DNA of 64,000 bases, taken from assembly GCA_943326015.2 (NCBI GenBank), contig CALPRQ020000009.1, positions 1 to 64,000 on the forward strand, in the 5' to 3' direction. Within the stretch, counting starts at the first letter, position 1. The number at the start of each line of letters is the position of its first letter. The position numbers were made by a program, and so were the translations under genes. The notes beneath the pieces were generated by a model. That model did not search any database and was not told the origin of the DNA. It saw nothing but the letters and a program-made list of their open reading frames with translations. The stretch is from Chitinophaga pinensis. GTDB lineage: Bacteria > Pseudomonadota > Gammaproteobacteria > Burkholderiales > Burkholderiaceae_C. Below are positions 50,417 to 58,021 of the stretch, piece by piece.

Positions 50417-51151
50417 TTAACGCGACAGACTTTCCAGCAACTGTCGAGCATTCCAGACGATGCGCTCGGCCGCGCCCTGCCATCCGTATGAATTCAGTAA
50501 TTCCAGCTCCCTCACATCAAGGCAGATGGTCAAGAATTCGAGAAATCGAGACTGAAGCAACGCTGAATCAAACTCGCCCTGACGCCATTCGTCACCCGCC
50601 TGCACCAAGGCAATCAACGTCGAGAGACCCGGTCGGCATTGCTGATATGCCGGGCCGTCGCCTGACAGCAGCAAGGGGATGAGCAACAGATGGTGATTCT
50701 TCGTCCCCCAGCAATCGGGGTTGCGCTGCTGGTCGTCGCTCTGCACCGCAGCGACGGTTTCATTGATCAACTGCACCGCCGCATCGGCAATGTCGGTTGG
50801 CACCAGCGATCCGATCCGCTGTACGGCCTGCCAAAACAAGGGTTGCGCGCGCAGCAAATTCTGACGATGGACCGGAGCCGCTTCGTCGATGGCGTCGTCG
50901 AGCACACGCGCATAGAGATGAATGCGCGCGCAGTCGATCAGCAGCATGCGTTCCCGGTCGCTGATTCCGGCGTGCAACCAGGGTTCCGCCAGCAACGCAA
51001 TGAAGGCTGGCGCATGCTCGGCCACTGCGTCCAGCCGCTGAACAGCGCCAGCGGCGGCCTCGCTGCCATCGGACAGGTGAATGCGCTCGATGTCGGAACG
51101 CAACTGCTGGCCGAGAGCGAGGATCAGCTCATCAATTGAAGTGGGCTGCAT
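50417..51151 (-). CDS. all-helical protein with isoprenoid-synthase-like Asp-rich motif
   Basis: A 244-residue all-helical protein from the ATG at 51151. Around residues 79-97 the text HLYARVLDDAIDEAAPVHR looks like the first Asp-rich motif (DDxxD, D86-D90) of class I prenyl synthases, which is usually in an H..sxxxDDxxDe..R setting. A second acidic site, GDEWRQGEFD (187-196), sits where the second Asp-rich motif would fall but lacks its classic DDxxD. So the fold is a fair guess; activity is not shown. No clear ribosome site is seen, so it is probably translated by coupling. It lies 41 bp after the zinc-ribbon protein. Confidence 0.6.
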   Translation of the reverse strand: MQPTSIDELILALGQQLRSDIERIHLSDGSEAAAGAVQRLDAVAEHAPAFIALLAEPWLHAGISDRERMLLIDCARIHLYARVLDDAIDEAAPVHRQNLLRAQPLFWQAVQRIGSLVPTDIADAAVQLINETVAAVQSDDQQRNPDCWGTKNHHLLLIPLLLSGDGPAYQQCRPGLSTLIALVQAGDEWRQGEFDSALLQSRFLEFLTICLDVRELELLNSYGWQGAAERIVWNARQLLESLSR

Positions 51152-51192
51152 CAAAAAACAAGTAAATAGCTTCAGTTTTTATGGAATGTCGG

Positions 51193-51723
51193 CTACAAAT
51201 ATCTTTTGCAATCATAGCAATATCGTGGTTTTCTACCAGCATCAGAAAACATCAAATTTGTTGATCCGCAATTCACACATACACGCCGACTTTTATTGCT
51301 AACATCACGAAAAACTCGCCTTACTGAATCATCGGTCTTCGGCGATTGCTCCGGCGACGCCTTGCTTCGACTCTGCATCAATTCATTCTGAGTGGCAACG
51401 AGGCGGCGATTGAGATCATCGCAACGCTTCTGGCTTTGCGACAATTCATTCTGGGTCCCGACCAAACGCCGATCGAGTTCCGCGCATCGCTGCCGACTCC
51501 ACTCCAGATCATTTTTCGCGCTGGTTAGAAAAATATTAGGTTCATTAGAACGCCGCTTGCCCTGTGCCAGCTCGTCCACAGCGCTGGCTAGGCGGCTTTC
51601 GAGTTCATCACAATGCGCCTGGATTCGCACCGACGACTCGGCCAGCAAATCGAGGTAGCGGAAAATGACCGAAGTTTGGCTCGATGAATTCATGAAGTCG
51701 TCGATTCTGGAATTATCACTCAT
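51193..51723 (-). CDS. coiled-coil protein with C-terminal zinc ribbon
   Basis: A 176-residue protein from the ATG at 51723, eight bases after AGGGGG; a GTG at 51732 overlapping the upstream stop is possible. The middle is a coiled coil with near-identical 21-residue repeats (RCAELDRRLVGTQNELSQSQ and RCDDLNRRLVATQNELMQSR). The C-terminus has two cysteine pairs, CVNCGS and CYDCKR, a small zinc ribbon. Its N-terminal text YLDLLAESSVRIQAHCDELE matches YLDSLAESWALTQRRFDEID in the product of the next gene upstream, so the two are related. Function unknown; possibly a nucleic-acid- or partner-binding adaptor. Confidence 0.75.
   Translation of the reverse strand: MSDNSRIDDFMNSSSQTSVIFRYLDLLAESSVRIQAHCDELESRLASAVDELAQGKRRSNEPNIFLTSAKNDLEWSRQRCAELDRRLVGTQNELSQSQKRCDDLNRRLVATQNELMQSRSKASPEQSPKTDDSVRRVFRDVSNKSRRVCVNCGSTNLMFSDAGRKPRYCYDCKRYL
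51379..51504. repeat. two 63-bp imperfect tandem repeats in the coiled-coil gene
   Basis: CAATTCATTCTG begins at 51379 and again at 51442, a period of exactly 63 bp (21 codons, three heptads). The repeats encode the two 21-residue coiled-coil units of the zinc-ribbon protein. The number of units may vary between strains. Confidence 0.75.
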
Positions 51724-51728
51724 CAATT

Positions 51729-52382
51729 TCACCCCCTCAAAAATCCTGCTTTCCTCAAGAGGGAATTTATTTCACGAAGATCTTTATTCATCCGGACTTC
51801 GTTTTCCCGACTTTGCTCCAACTCTCTCTGGATATCGCTCAGGCTGCGGTTGACGACCCGCTTGTATGCGGCATCGAGCTCACGCAGTTCCTGGTGCATC
51901 CGGGTCTCGTTCGCCCGGCTGCGGGCAAGCTCGTCATGGACGCTCAGCAAACGGCGATCAATCTCGTCGAAACGCCGCTGCGTCAGCGCCCATGATTCGG
52001 CCAGGCTGTCGAGGTAGCACTCAACCAGCGCCCCATCGACTAGGCTCGGATCGATGGAACTCGGCACCGCCTCGCGGACCGGTCGAACTGAAGCCGATTT
52101 ATGTTTCCTTTGCGGTCGCTGGCCACTCAGAAGCGAAACGTAGTAGCGGGGCAAATCGGCTTGCTGATCCTTGGTGATATGAAGCCAGTCATAAAACTCG
52201 CCTCGCAGCAGATGCAGCAACCGTTCATGCCCATAAGCCTGATGCGAGAACCCGGGTTCGAGTTCGCGCAGCAACTTGCCGAAGGAGGCAAGGTCTATCG
52301 GCGGCTCAATGCCCTGCCTGAGCGCAAGATCGAACGCCGCGTGGATCAGATCGAGCAGGAAGGTTTTTTGCTGTGGGGTCAT
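51729..52382 (-). CDS. LOTUS/OST-HTH-like plus coiled-coil protein
   Basis: A 217-residue protein. Residues 1-85 (LLDLIHAAFDLALRQGIEPPIDLASFGKLLRELEPGFSHQAYGHERLLHLLRG) follow the LOTUS/OST-HTH pattern: small helices, then a LG..L....P.F....YG...L..LL core. A linker and a coiled coil fill the rest (RRFDEIDRRLLSVHDELARS, then LEQSRENEVRMNKDLREI). LOTUS domains bind RNA and often go with NYN nucleases, and an NYN gene lies a few kb away. Its stop overlaps the region of the next gene's start and it begins 3 bp after the second dynamin gene. Confidence 0.65.
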   Translation of the reverse strand: MTPQQKTFLLDLIHAAFDLALRQGIEPPIDLASFGKLLRELEPGFSHQAYGHERLLHLLRGEFYDWLHITKDQQADLPRYYVSLLSGQRPQRKHKSASVRPVREAVPSSIDPSLVDGALVECYLDSLAESWALTQRRFDEIDRRLLSVHDELARSRANETRMHQELRELDAAYKRVVNRSLSDIQRELEQSRENEVRMNKDLREINSLLRKAGFLRG

Positions 52383-52385
52383 GAT

Positions 52386-54632
52386 TCAGCCCAGCGTCGC
52401 CAGGGTGCGCTCGATGGCCGTGGCGTCATCGCGCAGTTGAGTCAGCAGTGCGCGCTTGTCGACCGAACTAGCCTGCGCTTGCGTGTCGAGCCGGCCTATG
52501 TCTTGCAGCCGCTCGTCGATCAGCGCGGCGACGCGGTCCTCCCAATGGCTCTTGATGCGAGCATGGAGCAGCTCGGTCATCGCGGCGCTCTGGCGGTCGA
52601 AGCCGCGCAGCCATTGCGAAACCGCGCGCTCGGCGTTGTGCCTGATCTGCTGCTGCCGTTCCTGCTGCAACTGCTTCTGCACGTCCCGCTGTTTCTGCTC
52701 GGCCTGGGCCTTCAGACGCACGAGCTCGCCTTGCAAGCGTGCCTGCTCCTTGCGGTTCTGCTCCAAGGCCCAGCCAGTCAGCTGCCGCTCGTTGGCGATG
52801 TCCTCGTTACGCGCCAACGCGCGGCGCAGCGCTTGGCTCTGGTTTTCCAGATCGGAAAGCCCGGCATTGCGCGCGGCCACGGCCTCGGGATCGACGACCT
52901 CGACATCGACCGGACCGCCCAACATCGAACCGAAGCGCTCGCCCCAGTAGCCGAGGGAGAACATTTCCAGCGCGCCAATTTTATTCACCAAGTTGGGAGG
53001 CAAACCTGACGATTTGGCTATCGGCAGACCCTGCATGACTTTCATGCTGTGACTGACCGCATTGCCCACCTTGGCGGCATTGACGGCAATATTGGCCATC
53101 TTGGCGCCTTTACCGACGATGGAGGCGACCTTGGCTCCTGCCGTGGCCGGATTGAAGAACATCAAACCGATGTCGGCCACCTCGCCCAGCATGCGACCCA
53201 GCATTGCGCCGTTGCCATCCTTGACGCGCTGCAGGACGGTCGGCAAGGGCTGCACAGCAATCACGTTTTTTTGCTGCGTCAGTGCGCGCAACGCCTGTTC
53301 GCTCTCGCTCATGTCAGCCACGTTCATAGTGGCGAGCTTTTGCTCGGTCGCGACGAACTGCGCCTGCTGCTCGGCGAGCTGCTGTTCCAACTGGGTCAAT
53401 TTGCCGACATCGACAAAGTCATCGACGCTGACGGTCTCGGGCGTGGGTAAACGCAAATTGAATTCAGCCACCTCGGCTTGGGGCAGTTGCAGCATGCCGT
53501 GGTCAGCGGACAGGGCACTCAAGGTCTGCGCCAGTCGGGCAGTGGCGGTGCGCAGCAATTCGGCGCCCTGCTGGCCGAAGGCGTTCCAAGCCGATTCATC
53601 AGCCAATTCATCGGCGCTCTGATCCAACTGCGCCTTGAGCTGGCGGCGCTCGGCCTGCACCGAGACGGCGGCCTGCTGCTCGATGCGCTGGCGCTCCTGC
53701 TGCTGCTCCGCTTGCTGAACGGACTTGAATTCGGCCAGCTTGTGCTTGCGCTGCAACAGCTCCTGGTGCAGCGCTTGCGCCTGGGCTTCGGAATCAACCT
53801 GGCAGCTGCGCTGCTGCTCGGCATTCTGACCCAGTGCGTTTTGCAAGATGGGCTTGAGCTCGGCCTGGAAGCGGCGCAGGCGTATGTCATCCAGATCGGC
53901 CCGGGCGCGCTGCACGAAGTCGATGATCTCGTCACGGCCCAGCCCGTCGCGGTGACAGGGTGCCAGCCGCGCGCGCAGCCCGCTGCCCTGCTCGATCTGG
54001 GCCGCCCACTGCTCCAGCGAGGGCATCTTCTCGCCCCGCGCGACCGAGGCTTCGACCTCATCCCAGCGCGCGACCATGAACTTGACCCGCTTGCCGGCCT
54101 GCTGGATCAGCGCAAGCGTCTCGACATCAGCCTTGGAAGGCCCGCTCGGCGCCAGCAAGTAAAGCACGACATCGGCCTGGCGTACCTGAGCCAGCGTGTA
54201 CTCACGGTGCGTCTGCGACACGCTGCCCAGACCGGGCAGGTCGATGATGGACACGCCTTCGAGCCAGGGCAAGGGCAGCGCCAGTGTCGCGCAGGCCGCG
54301 CCTTCGGGGGCCTGGGTCGTGGCGGCGGCAAAACCGGCTTCATCCAGCGGCAGGCTGCTGCCGTCGTGGCCAACGAGCTGCATCTCGCGCTCGGCGCCGT
54401 ATTCGATGAAGGTCGGCAGCGCAGTCGTCTCCTCCATCGCGGTCTGCAACAGGGGTTCTTGCAGCAGCATGTTGAGCAGACTGCTCTTGCCGACCGAAAA
54501 GCCGCCGATCAGGATCAGGCGCAAAGGTCGATCCGTCTGCAGCGTCTCGGCCGCCAGCGCGGCGACCGGCTCTTGCCAGGCGGTCGGCAGCACGGACTGG
54601 ACTTCGGCGAGGAAGGCATGGGCTTGGGTCAT
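52386..54632 (-). CDS. dynamin-like GTPase, second of the operon
   Basis: A 748-residue dynamin-family protein. G1 is GGFSVGKS (43-50), the G2 threonines are in EETTALPTFIEYG (68-80), and G3 DLPG (131-134) is in SIIDLPGLGSVSQTH. The G4 site reads VARWDE. A hydrophobic stretch around residues 460-560 (MLGEVADIGLMFFNPATAGAK...) may be the membrane-binding paddle. A long coiled coil follows (about 590-700). This order is that of bacterial dynamins such as BDLP/DynA/LeoA. The gap to the first dynamin gene is 10 bp, so the two are likely co-expressed partners. Confidence 0.87.
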   Translation of the reverse strand: MTQAHAFLAEVQSVLPTAWQEPVAALAAETLQTDRPLRLILIGGFSVGKSSLLNMLLQEPLLQTAMEETTALPTFIEYGAEREMQLVGHDGSSLPLDEAGFAAATTQAPEGAACATLALPLPWLEGVSIIDLPGLGSVSQTHREYTLAQVRQADVVLYLLAPSGPSKADVETLALIQQAGKRVKFMVARWDEVEASVARGEKMPSLEQWAAQIEQGSGLRARLAPCHRDGLGRDEIIDFVQRARADLDDIRLRRFQAELKPILQNALGQNAEQQRSCQVDSEAQAQALHQELLQRKHKLAEFKSVQQAEQQQERQRIEQQAAVSVQAERRQLKAQLDQSADELADESAWNAFGQQGAELLRTATARLAQTLSALSADHGMLQLPQAEVAEFNLRLPTPETVSVDDFVDVGKLTQLEQQLAEQQAQFVATEQKLATMNVADMSESEQALRALTQQKNVIAVQPLPTVLQRVKDGNGAMLGRMLGEVADIGLMFFNPATAGAKVASIVGKGAKMANIAVNAAKVGNAVSHSMKVMQGLPIAKSSGLPPNLVNKIGALEMFSLGYWGERFGSMLGGPVDVEVVDPEAVAARNAGLSDLENQSQALRRALARNEDIANERQLTGWALEQNRKEQARLQGELVRLKAQAEQKQRDVQKQLQQERQQQIRHNAERAVSQWLRGFDRQSAAMTELLHARIKSHWEDRVAALIDERLQDIGRLDTQAQASSVDKRALLTQLRDDATAIERTLATLG

Positions 54633-54642
54633 GGGGCGGCTT

Positions 54643-56952
54643 TCAGGAATTCAGAGCGTTCTGGGTCAGCGCCAGCAGGTCGGCGACATCCTTGCCAGCC
54701 TGCTGGAGACGGGCACGGCGCTGCGCGATCTCGGCCTCGCCTTGGACCAGCAGCTGCTGCAGTTCCTCGCGCTTGGCGCGCTTGGCGTTGAGCGGTTCGA
54801 GGTATTGCTCCTCGACGCAGGCTTGCAGCGCCCGCAACTGGTCCGCGAACACCTTTTCGATCGCACCCGATACATGGCCTTCGAGGTAGCGGATGCGCTG
54901 GTCGAGCTGGCCGGCGGTATTCCTGATCAGGCGCTTGGTGATTTCCTGCGCCATCTCGCCCTCGACCGCCTTGGCCTGCTGCTCGGCTTGCCTCTTCCTG
55001 CGCTCGGCATCGGCGACCTCGCGCTCGTACTTCTTCTGTGCCTTTTCCTGCGACATGCGGATGCCTTCCTTGCGCTCCTCTGCGGCGGCGATTTCGGCCA
55101 AGCGCGCTTCCTTCTGGTCGATCAGTCTCTTCAACTCGTCGCGCTCGGACTTCCAGATCTTGACATTGCTGTCGTCGATATAAGCTTCACTTTGGTAGGT
55201 GTCATCGCTCCACATTCCACCCTCCTTGACTCTCTTGGGACGGGAGAGTGTCTGGGCTGCGGGCTGAGCACCCAGTTGTTCGACCATACGCTCGGCGCGC
55301 AGCACCGCCTGACGCGCCATTTCAAGCTGCGCCGGATTGGCGGCGCATTTGGACTGCTCGGCTTCGAGCTCCTCGATTTGATCCTTGCGCGCGGCGATCT
55401 CCCGCTCCAGCGCCATCGCTTGTTGGTGATGCTGCTCAACCGCGCTGAAATCGGCCTTGAAGCTGATGTCGAGCGACGGTAACTCGACATCCATCTGGCC
55501 CAGTTCGCCCTTGATCTGGCCGGCGTGCTTTTCCATCTGCTTGCGGTAGTCCGCGCTCAAGGCTTCCAGCACCTTGGTCATGTGTTGCCGGTGCTTGCTC
55601 CAATCTTGGCCAACCTGCTGCGACACCGAACGGAACTGCTGGTGCAGATCGTCGGGCAGACCGATGTCCTTGACACGCCTGTCGATCTGGCGCTGCACAT
55701 AGCGGACATCGACCTGGTTCTCGATGTCGGTCTTGAGATCGGCCAGCGGTGTGACCAGATCGCGCTTGACGGCTTCGACCAGGACGCGGGCATTGCGTTC
55801 ATGCTCGGCGCGGGACTCGATGGCAACCATCTCGGACTCCTGCTTGAGCTGCTTGATGTCCTGATCGAAGGTGGTCAGGTCACGCGCGCGCTCCTCCAGC
55901 GTCTTGTCCACATCGAGCTGCTGCAACTCGTCATCAAGGCTGTCGGCGAGCTGGCGCTGGATATGCGAGAGTTCCTGCAGCGGCTTGCCGTAGATCTCCT
56001 CAATCGCCTCGCCATTCGACAGCATCTCGGCAATGCGGTACGACAGTACATCGATGCCCGACTGCGCCTGCTTGTCGGAGTCGCCGCTCATGGCCCAGCG
56101 GGCGCTGACTGGGATCAGGTGATCGGAATCGGTCAGCAGCGTGAGCTCTTCCTGATCCTGGATATACTTTTTGAAATTCTGCTTGACTCTGTCGAGCTTT
56201 TCCTGGGCGCGCTGTTCCACCGGCTTGCGAAGTTCGTGGTCGTCTTCCGGCGCCAGCACCCTGTCCCAGAAACCGATCACGGTGATGAACTTGCGGAAGT
56301 TGTTACGCAGCGTGTCGGTCATGAACTCCCACTCGGTCGCCACTCCGCCGAGCTGATCCGCAGTCTGCACCCAGAGCGCAATATGAGCCTCGGAGATCGC
56401 CTTGCGTGTGATCGCCTCGTGGTGCTCCATCACCGATTGCAAGCCGGGCGTATCGACCAGCACCAAGCCTTTGGCCAGCAAAGGGTGGTCCATGAAAGCC
56501 TCGATGTAGTCGAGGGTCTTGCGCACGTCGGCGTTGCTCTCGTCGAGCTCGGTGCCCCACCGTACCAGTGCGGCGTCGTCGGTCCAGGGCACTTCCTGCG
56601 GCTGGCTGCCATCCTGGAAATGGATGCGGATAAAACGATCTTTACGTCCGGATGGCAGCATCCGGACGAAGGTGTTGATCGCGGTGGTTGCCTCCAGCGC
56701 GGTCGGCAACAACTTGATGCCAAGCAGTGCATTGACCAGGCTGGACTTGCCGCGCGAGAACTCGCCTAGCACCACGAGCCGGATCGCATCGGAGTTCAGG
56801 GCGCTCAGTATTTTGTCGAAACGGGCGTACGCGGTCTTGAGCTCGACGCTGCCGAACTCGTCGAACAGCTGCTGCGTGCGGGCTAGAAAGTCCTTGGCGA
56901 CCTGAATTTTTTTCTGACGGGTTTCGAGACTTTGATTGAGAATGTCAGTCAT
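54643..56952 (-). CDS. dynamin-like GTPase, first of the operon
   Basis: A 769-residue dynamin-family protein from the ATG at 56952 (MTDILNQSLETRQKK); a TTG at 56988 overlapping the WYL stop is possible. G1 is GEFSRGKS in VVLGEFSRGKSSLVNALLG, then the G2-like ALEATTAINTF, and G3 DTPG in VLVDTPGLQSV. No standard TKxD is seen; the segment VIGFWDRV stands in its place. More than 400 residues of predicted coiled coil follow, rich in Glu/Lys/Gln, with no evident membrane helix. It probably pairs with the second dynamin, as LeoA with LeoBC. Confidence 0.87.
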   Translation of the reverse strand: MTDILNQSLETRQKKIQVAKDFLARTQQLFDEFGSVELKTAYARFDKILSALNSDAIRLVVLGEFSRGKSSLVNALLGIKLLPTALEATTAINTFVRMLPSGRKDRFIRIHFQDGSQPQEVPWTDDAALVRWGTELDESNADVRKTLDYIEAFMDHPLLAKGLVLVDTPGLQSVMEHHEAITRKAISEAHIALWVQTADQLGGVATEWEFMTDTLRNNFRKFITVIGFWDRVLAPEDDHELRKPVEQRAQEKLDRVKQNFKKYIQDQEELTLLTDSDHLIPVSARWAMSGDSDKQAQSGIDVLSYRIAEMLSNGEAIEEIYGKPLQELSHIQRQLADSLDDELQQLDVDKTLEERARDLTTFDQDIKQLKQESEMVAIESRAEHERNARVLVEAVKRDLVTPLADLKTDIENQVDVRYVQRQIDRRVKDIGLPDDLHQQFRSVSQQVGQDWSKHRQHMTKVLEALSADYRKQMEKHAGQIKGELGQMDVELPSLDISFKADFSAVEQHHQQAMALEREIAARKDQIEELEAEQSKCAANPAQLEMARQAVLRAERMVEQLGAQPAAQTLSRPKRVKEGGMWSDDTYQSEAYIDDSNVKIWKSERDELKRLIDQKEARLAEIAAAEERKEGIRMSQEKAQKKYEREVADAERRKRQAEQQAKAVEGEMAQEITKRLIRNTAGQLDQRIRYLEGHVSGAIEKVFADQLRALQACVEEQYLEPLNAKRAKREELQQLLVQGEAEIAQRRARLQQAGKDVADLLALTQNALNS

Positions 56953-56984
56953 TTTTATATTGATATCAGTTATTAACAGGGAAT

Positions 56985-57881
56985 TCAATGCTTCAGGTAG
57001 TCTGAAACCTCCTGCTCCATCTCCGCCTGCAGTCCCTCCGGACTGATGATGCGGACATGCGGAATCCAGTAGCGCACGATCGGCAGGATCTGGTTCGGGT
57101 GAGCGACCTTGGCTGACACGATCAGGCCACCGTCCTCGAGGTCTTTCTCGATCACCTGATTGGCGATCAGCTGGCGGCGCTTGAAGTAGCCGGCCACCTC
57201 CTTGACCACCTTGAGAACGACTTCCTTTTTCTCCTGGCCCAGCCAGATGCCATCCTCCTGCTGCAGGCGTGGCTCGATGGTGGGATCGGGCTCGAAGACG
57301 GTGTCCGACACGCGCAGCCGCTCGATCTTGCTGAAGCTGAAGGACTTGAGCTTGTCGCCGTCCTGGGCCGCGAGGTACCAGATGCCCTTGTGGTTCAGCA
57401 GCTTGTAGGGTTGCACCCCGGCGTAAGGCTTGAGCCCCTCGGGCTTGCGGTAGTCAAAGCCGACCCGATGCCGGTCGCGAATCGCCTGCTTGAGTTGCTG
57501 GAAGTCGGACTCGCGCCCGCTGAGGTCCTCGTAATGGTGGCCCTTGACCAGCAGCGAACTCTGGATGCGGCTGTCGAAGATGTCGCGCAGGAAGTCCGAC
57601 GACAGCCGGGGAAACAGGCCCTGCACGCCCGCCAGGGATGCAAAGCGCTCGATGTCCTTGCCGCTGATCTGGCCCAGGACGGCCGGGTCGAGGGCATAGC
57701 GCCCGTCGCTCTTTTGCAGCGGCAGGTAGGACAGGCGCTTGTTGAGGTCGCGCTGTATGGTGCGCAGGTTGACGCCGAACTCGTCTGCCAGGGCCTGCGG
57801 TTCGAGCCGTTCCCCCTGGTTGAGCTTGAGCAGCATCCGGGACAGACGGACCACCAGGGTATCGTGTGGAGCAGGCATCAT
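56985..57881 (-). CDS. WYL-domain transcriptional regulator
   Basis: A 298-residue regulator of the HTH-WYL-WCX kind. The N-terminal winged HTH has LNQGERLEPQALADEFGVNLRTIQRDLNKRLSYLP. The WYL core is GFDYRKPEG...LLNHKGIWYLAAQDGDKLKSFSFSKIERLRVSD (about 135-195). A WCX-like C-terminal part follows. It is the first gene of the leftward operon, and its stop touches the start of the first dynamin gene. A 19-bp inverted repeat lies 46 bp before its start. Homologues such as BrxR and CapW repress defence genes by binding such repeats. Confidence 0.92.
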   Translation of the reverse strand: MMPAPHDTLVVRLSRMLLKLNQGERLEPQALADEFGVNLRTIQRDLNKRLSYLPLQKSDGRYALDPAVLGQISGKDIERFASLAGVQGLFPRLSSDFLRDIFDSRIQSSLLVKGHHYEDLSGRESDFQQLKQAIRDRHRVGFDYRKPEGLKPYAGVQPYKLLNHKGIWYLAAQDGDKLKSFSFSKIERLRVSDTVFEPDPTIEPRLQQEDGIWLGQEKKEVVLKVVKEVAGYFKRRQLIANQVIEKDLEDGGLIVSAKVAHPNQILPIVRYWIPHVRIISPEGLQAEMEQEVSDYLKH

Positions 57882-57926
57882 GAAGTGCTAAGGTTGCTGT
57901 TTTGTGCAGTCATCTTACAAAATGAC

Positions 57927-57945
57927 AACGACAGGTCGTGTCGTT
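57927..57945. promoter_or_regulatory. putative WYL operator, copy 1
   Basis: A perfect inverted repeat, AACGACA-N5-TGTCGTT, between the WYL gene (leftward) and the NYN gene (rightward). Its flanks also match copy 2 at 60521-60539 (TTAC at the same 12-bp distance to the left and TTTT to the right). It would overlap the -35 side of the WYL promoter and end just before the -35 of the NYN promoter. Confidence 0.8.
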
Positions 57946-57950
57946 TTTAC

Positions 57951-57979
57951 TTGAACTAACCACTTTTTTTGCCTAAATC
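57951..57979 (+). promoter_or_regulatory. putative promoter of the NYN gene
   Basis: TTGAAC at 57951-57956, a 17-base spacer, and TAAATC at 57974-57979. It begins six bases after the inverted repeat, so a regulator on that repeat could affect it. The matches are moderate. Confidence 0.45.
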
Positions 57980-58021
57980 AGGATCTTTTTCAAAAGCTCA
58001 CTCCATCACACGAAGGCACGC

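Noticed and set aside
48896-56952. Naming the dynamin genes as Eleos/LeoABC directly
   Set aside because: The order and number of genes differ and no alignment could be run; only a general likeness in GTPase type and pairing is seen.
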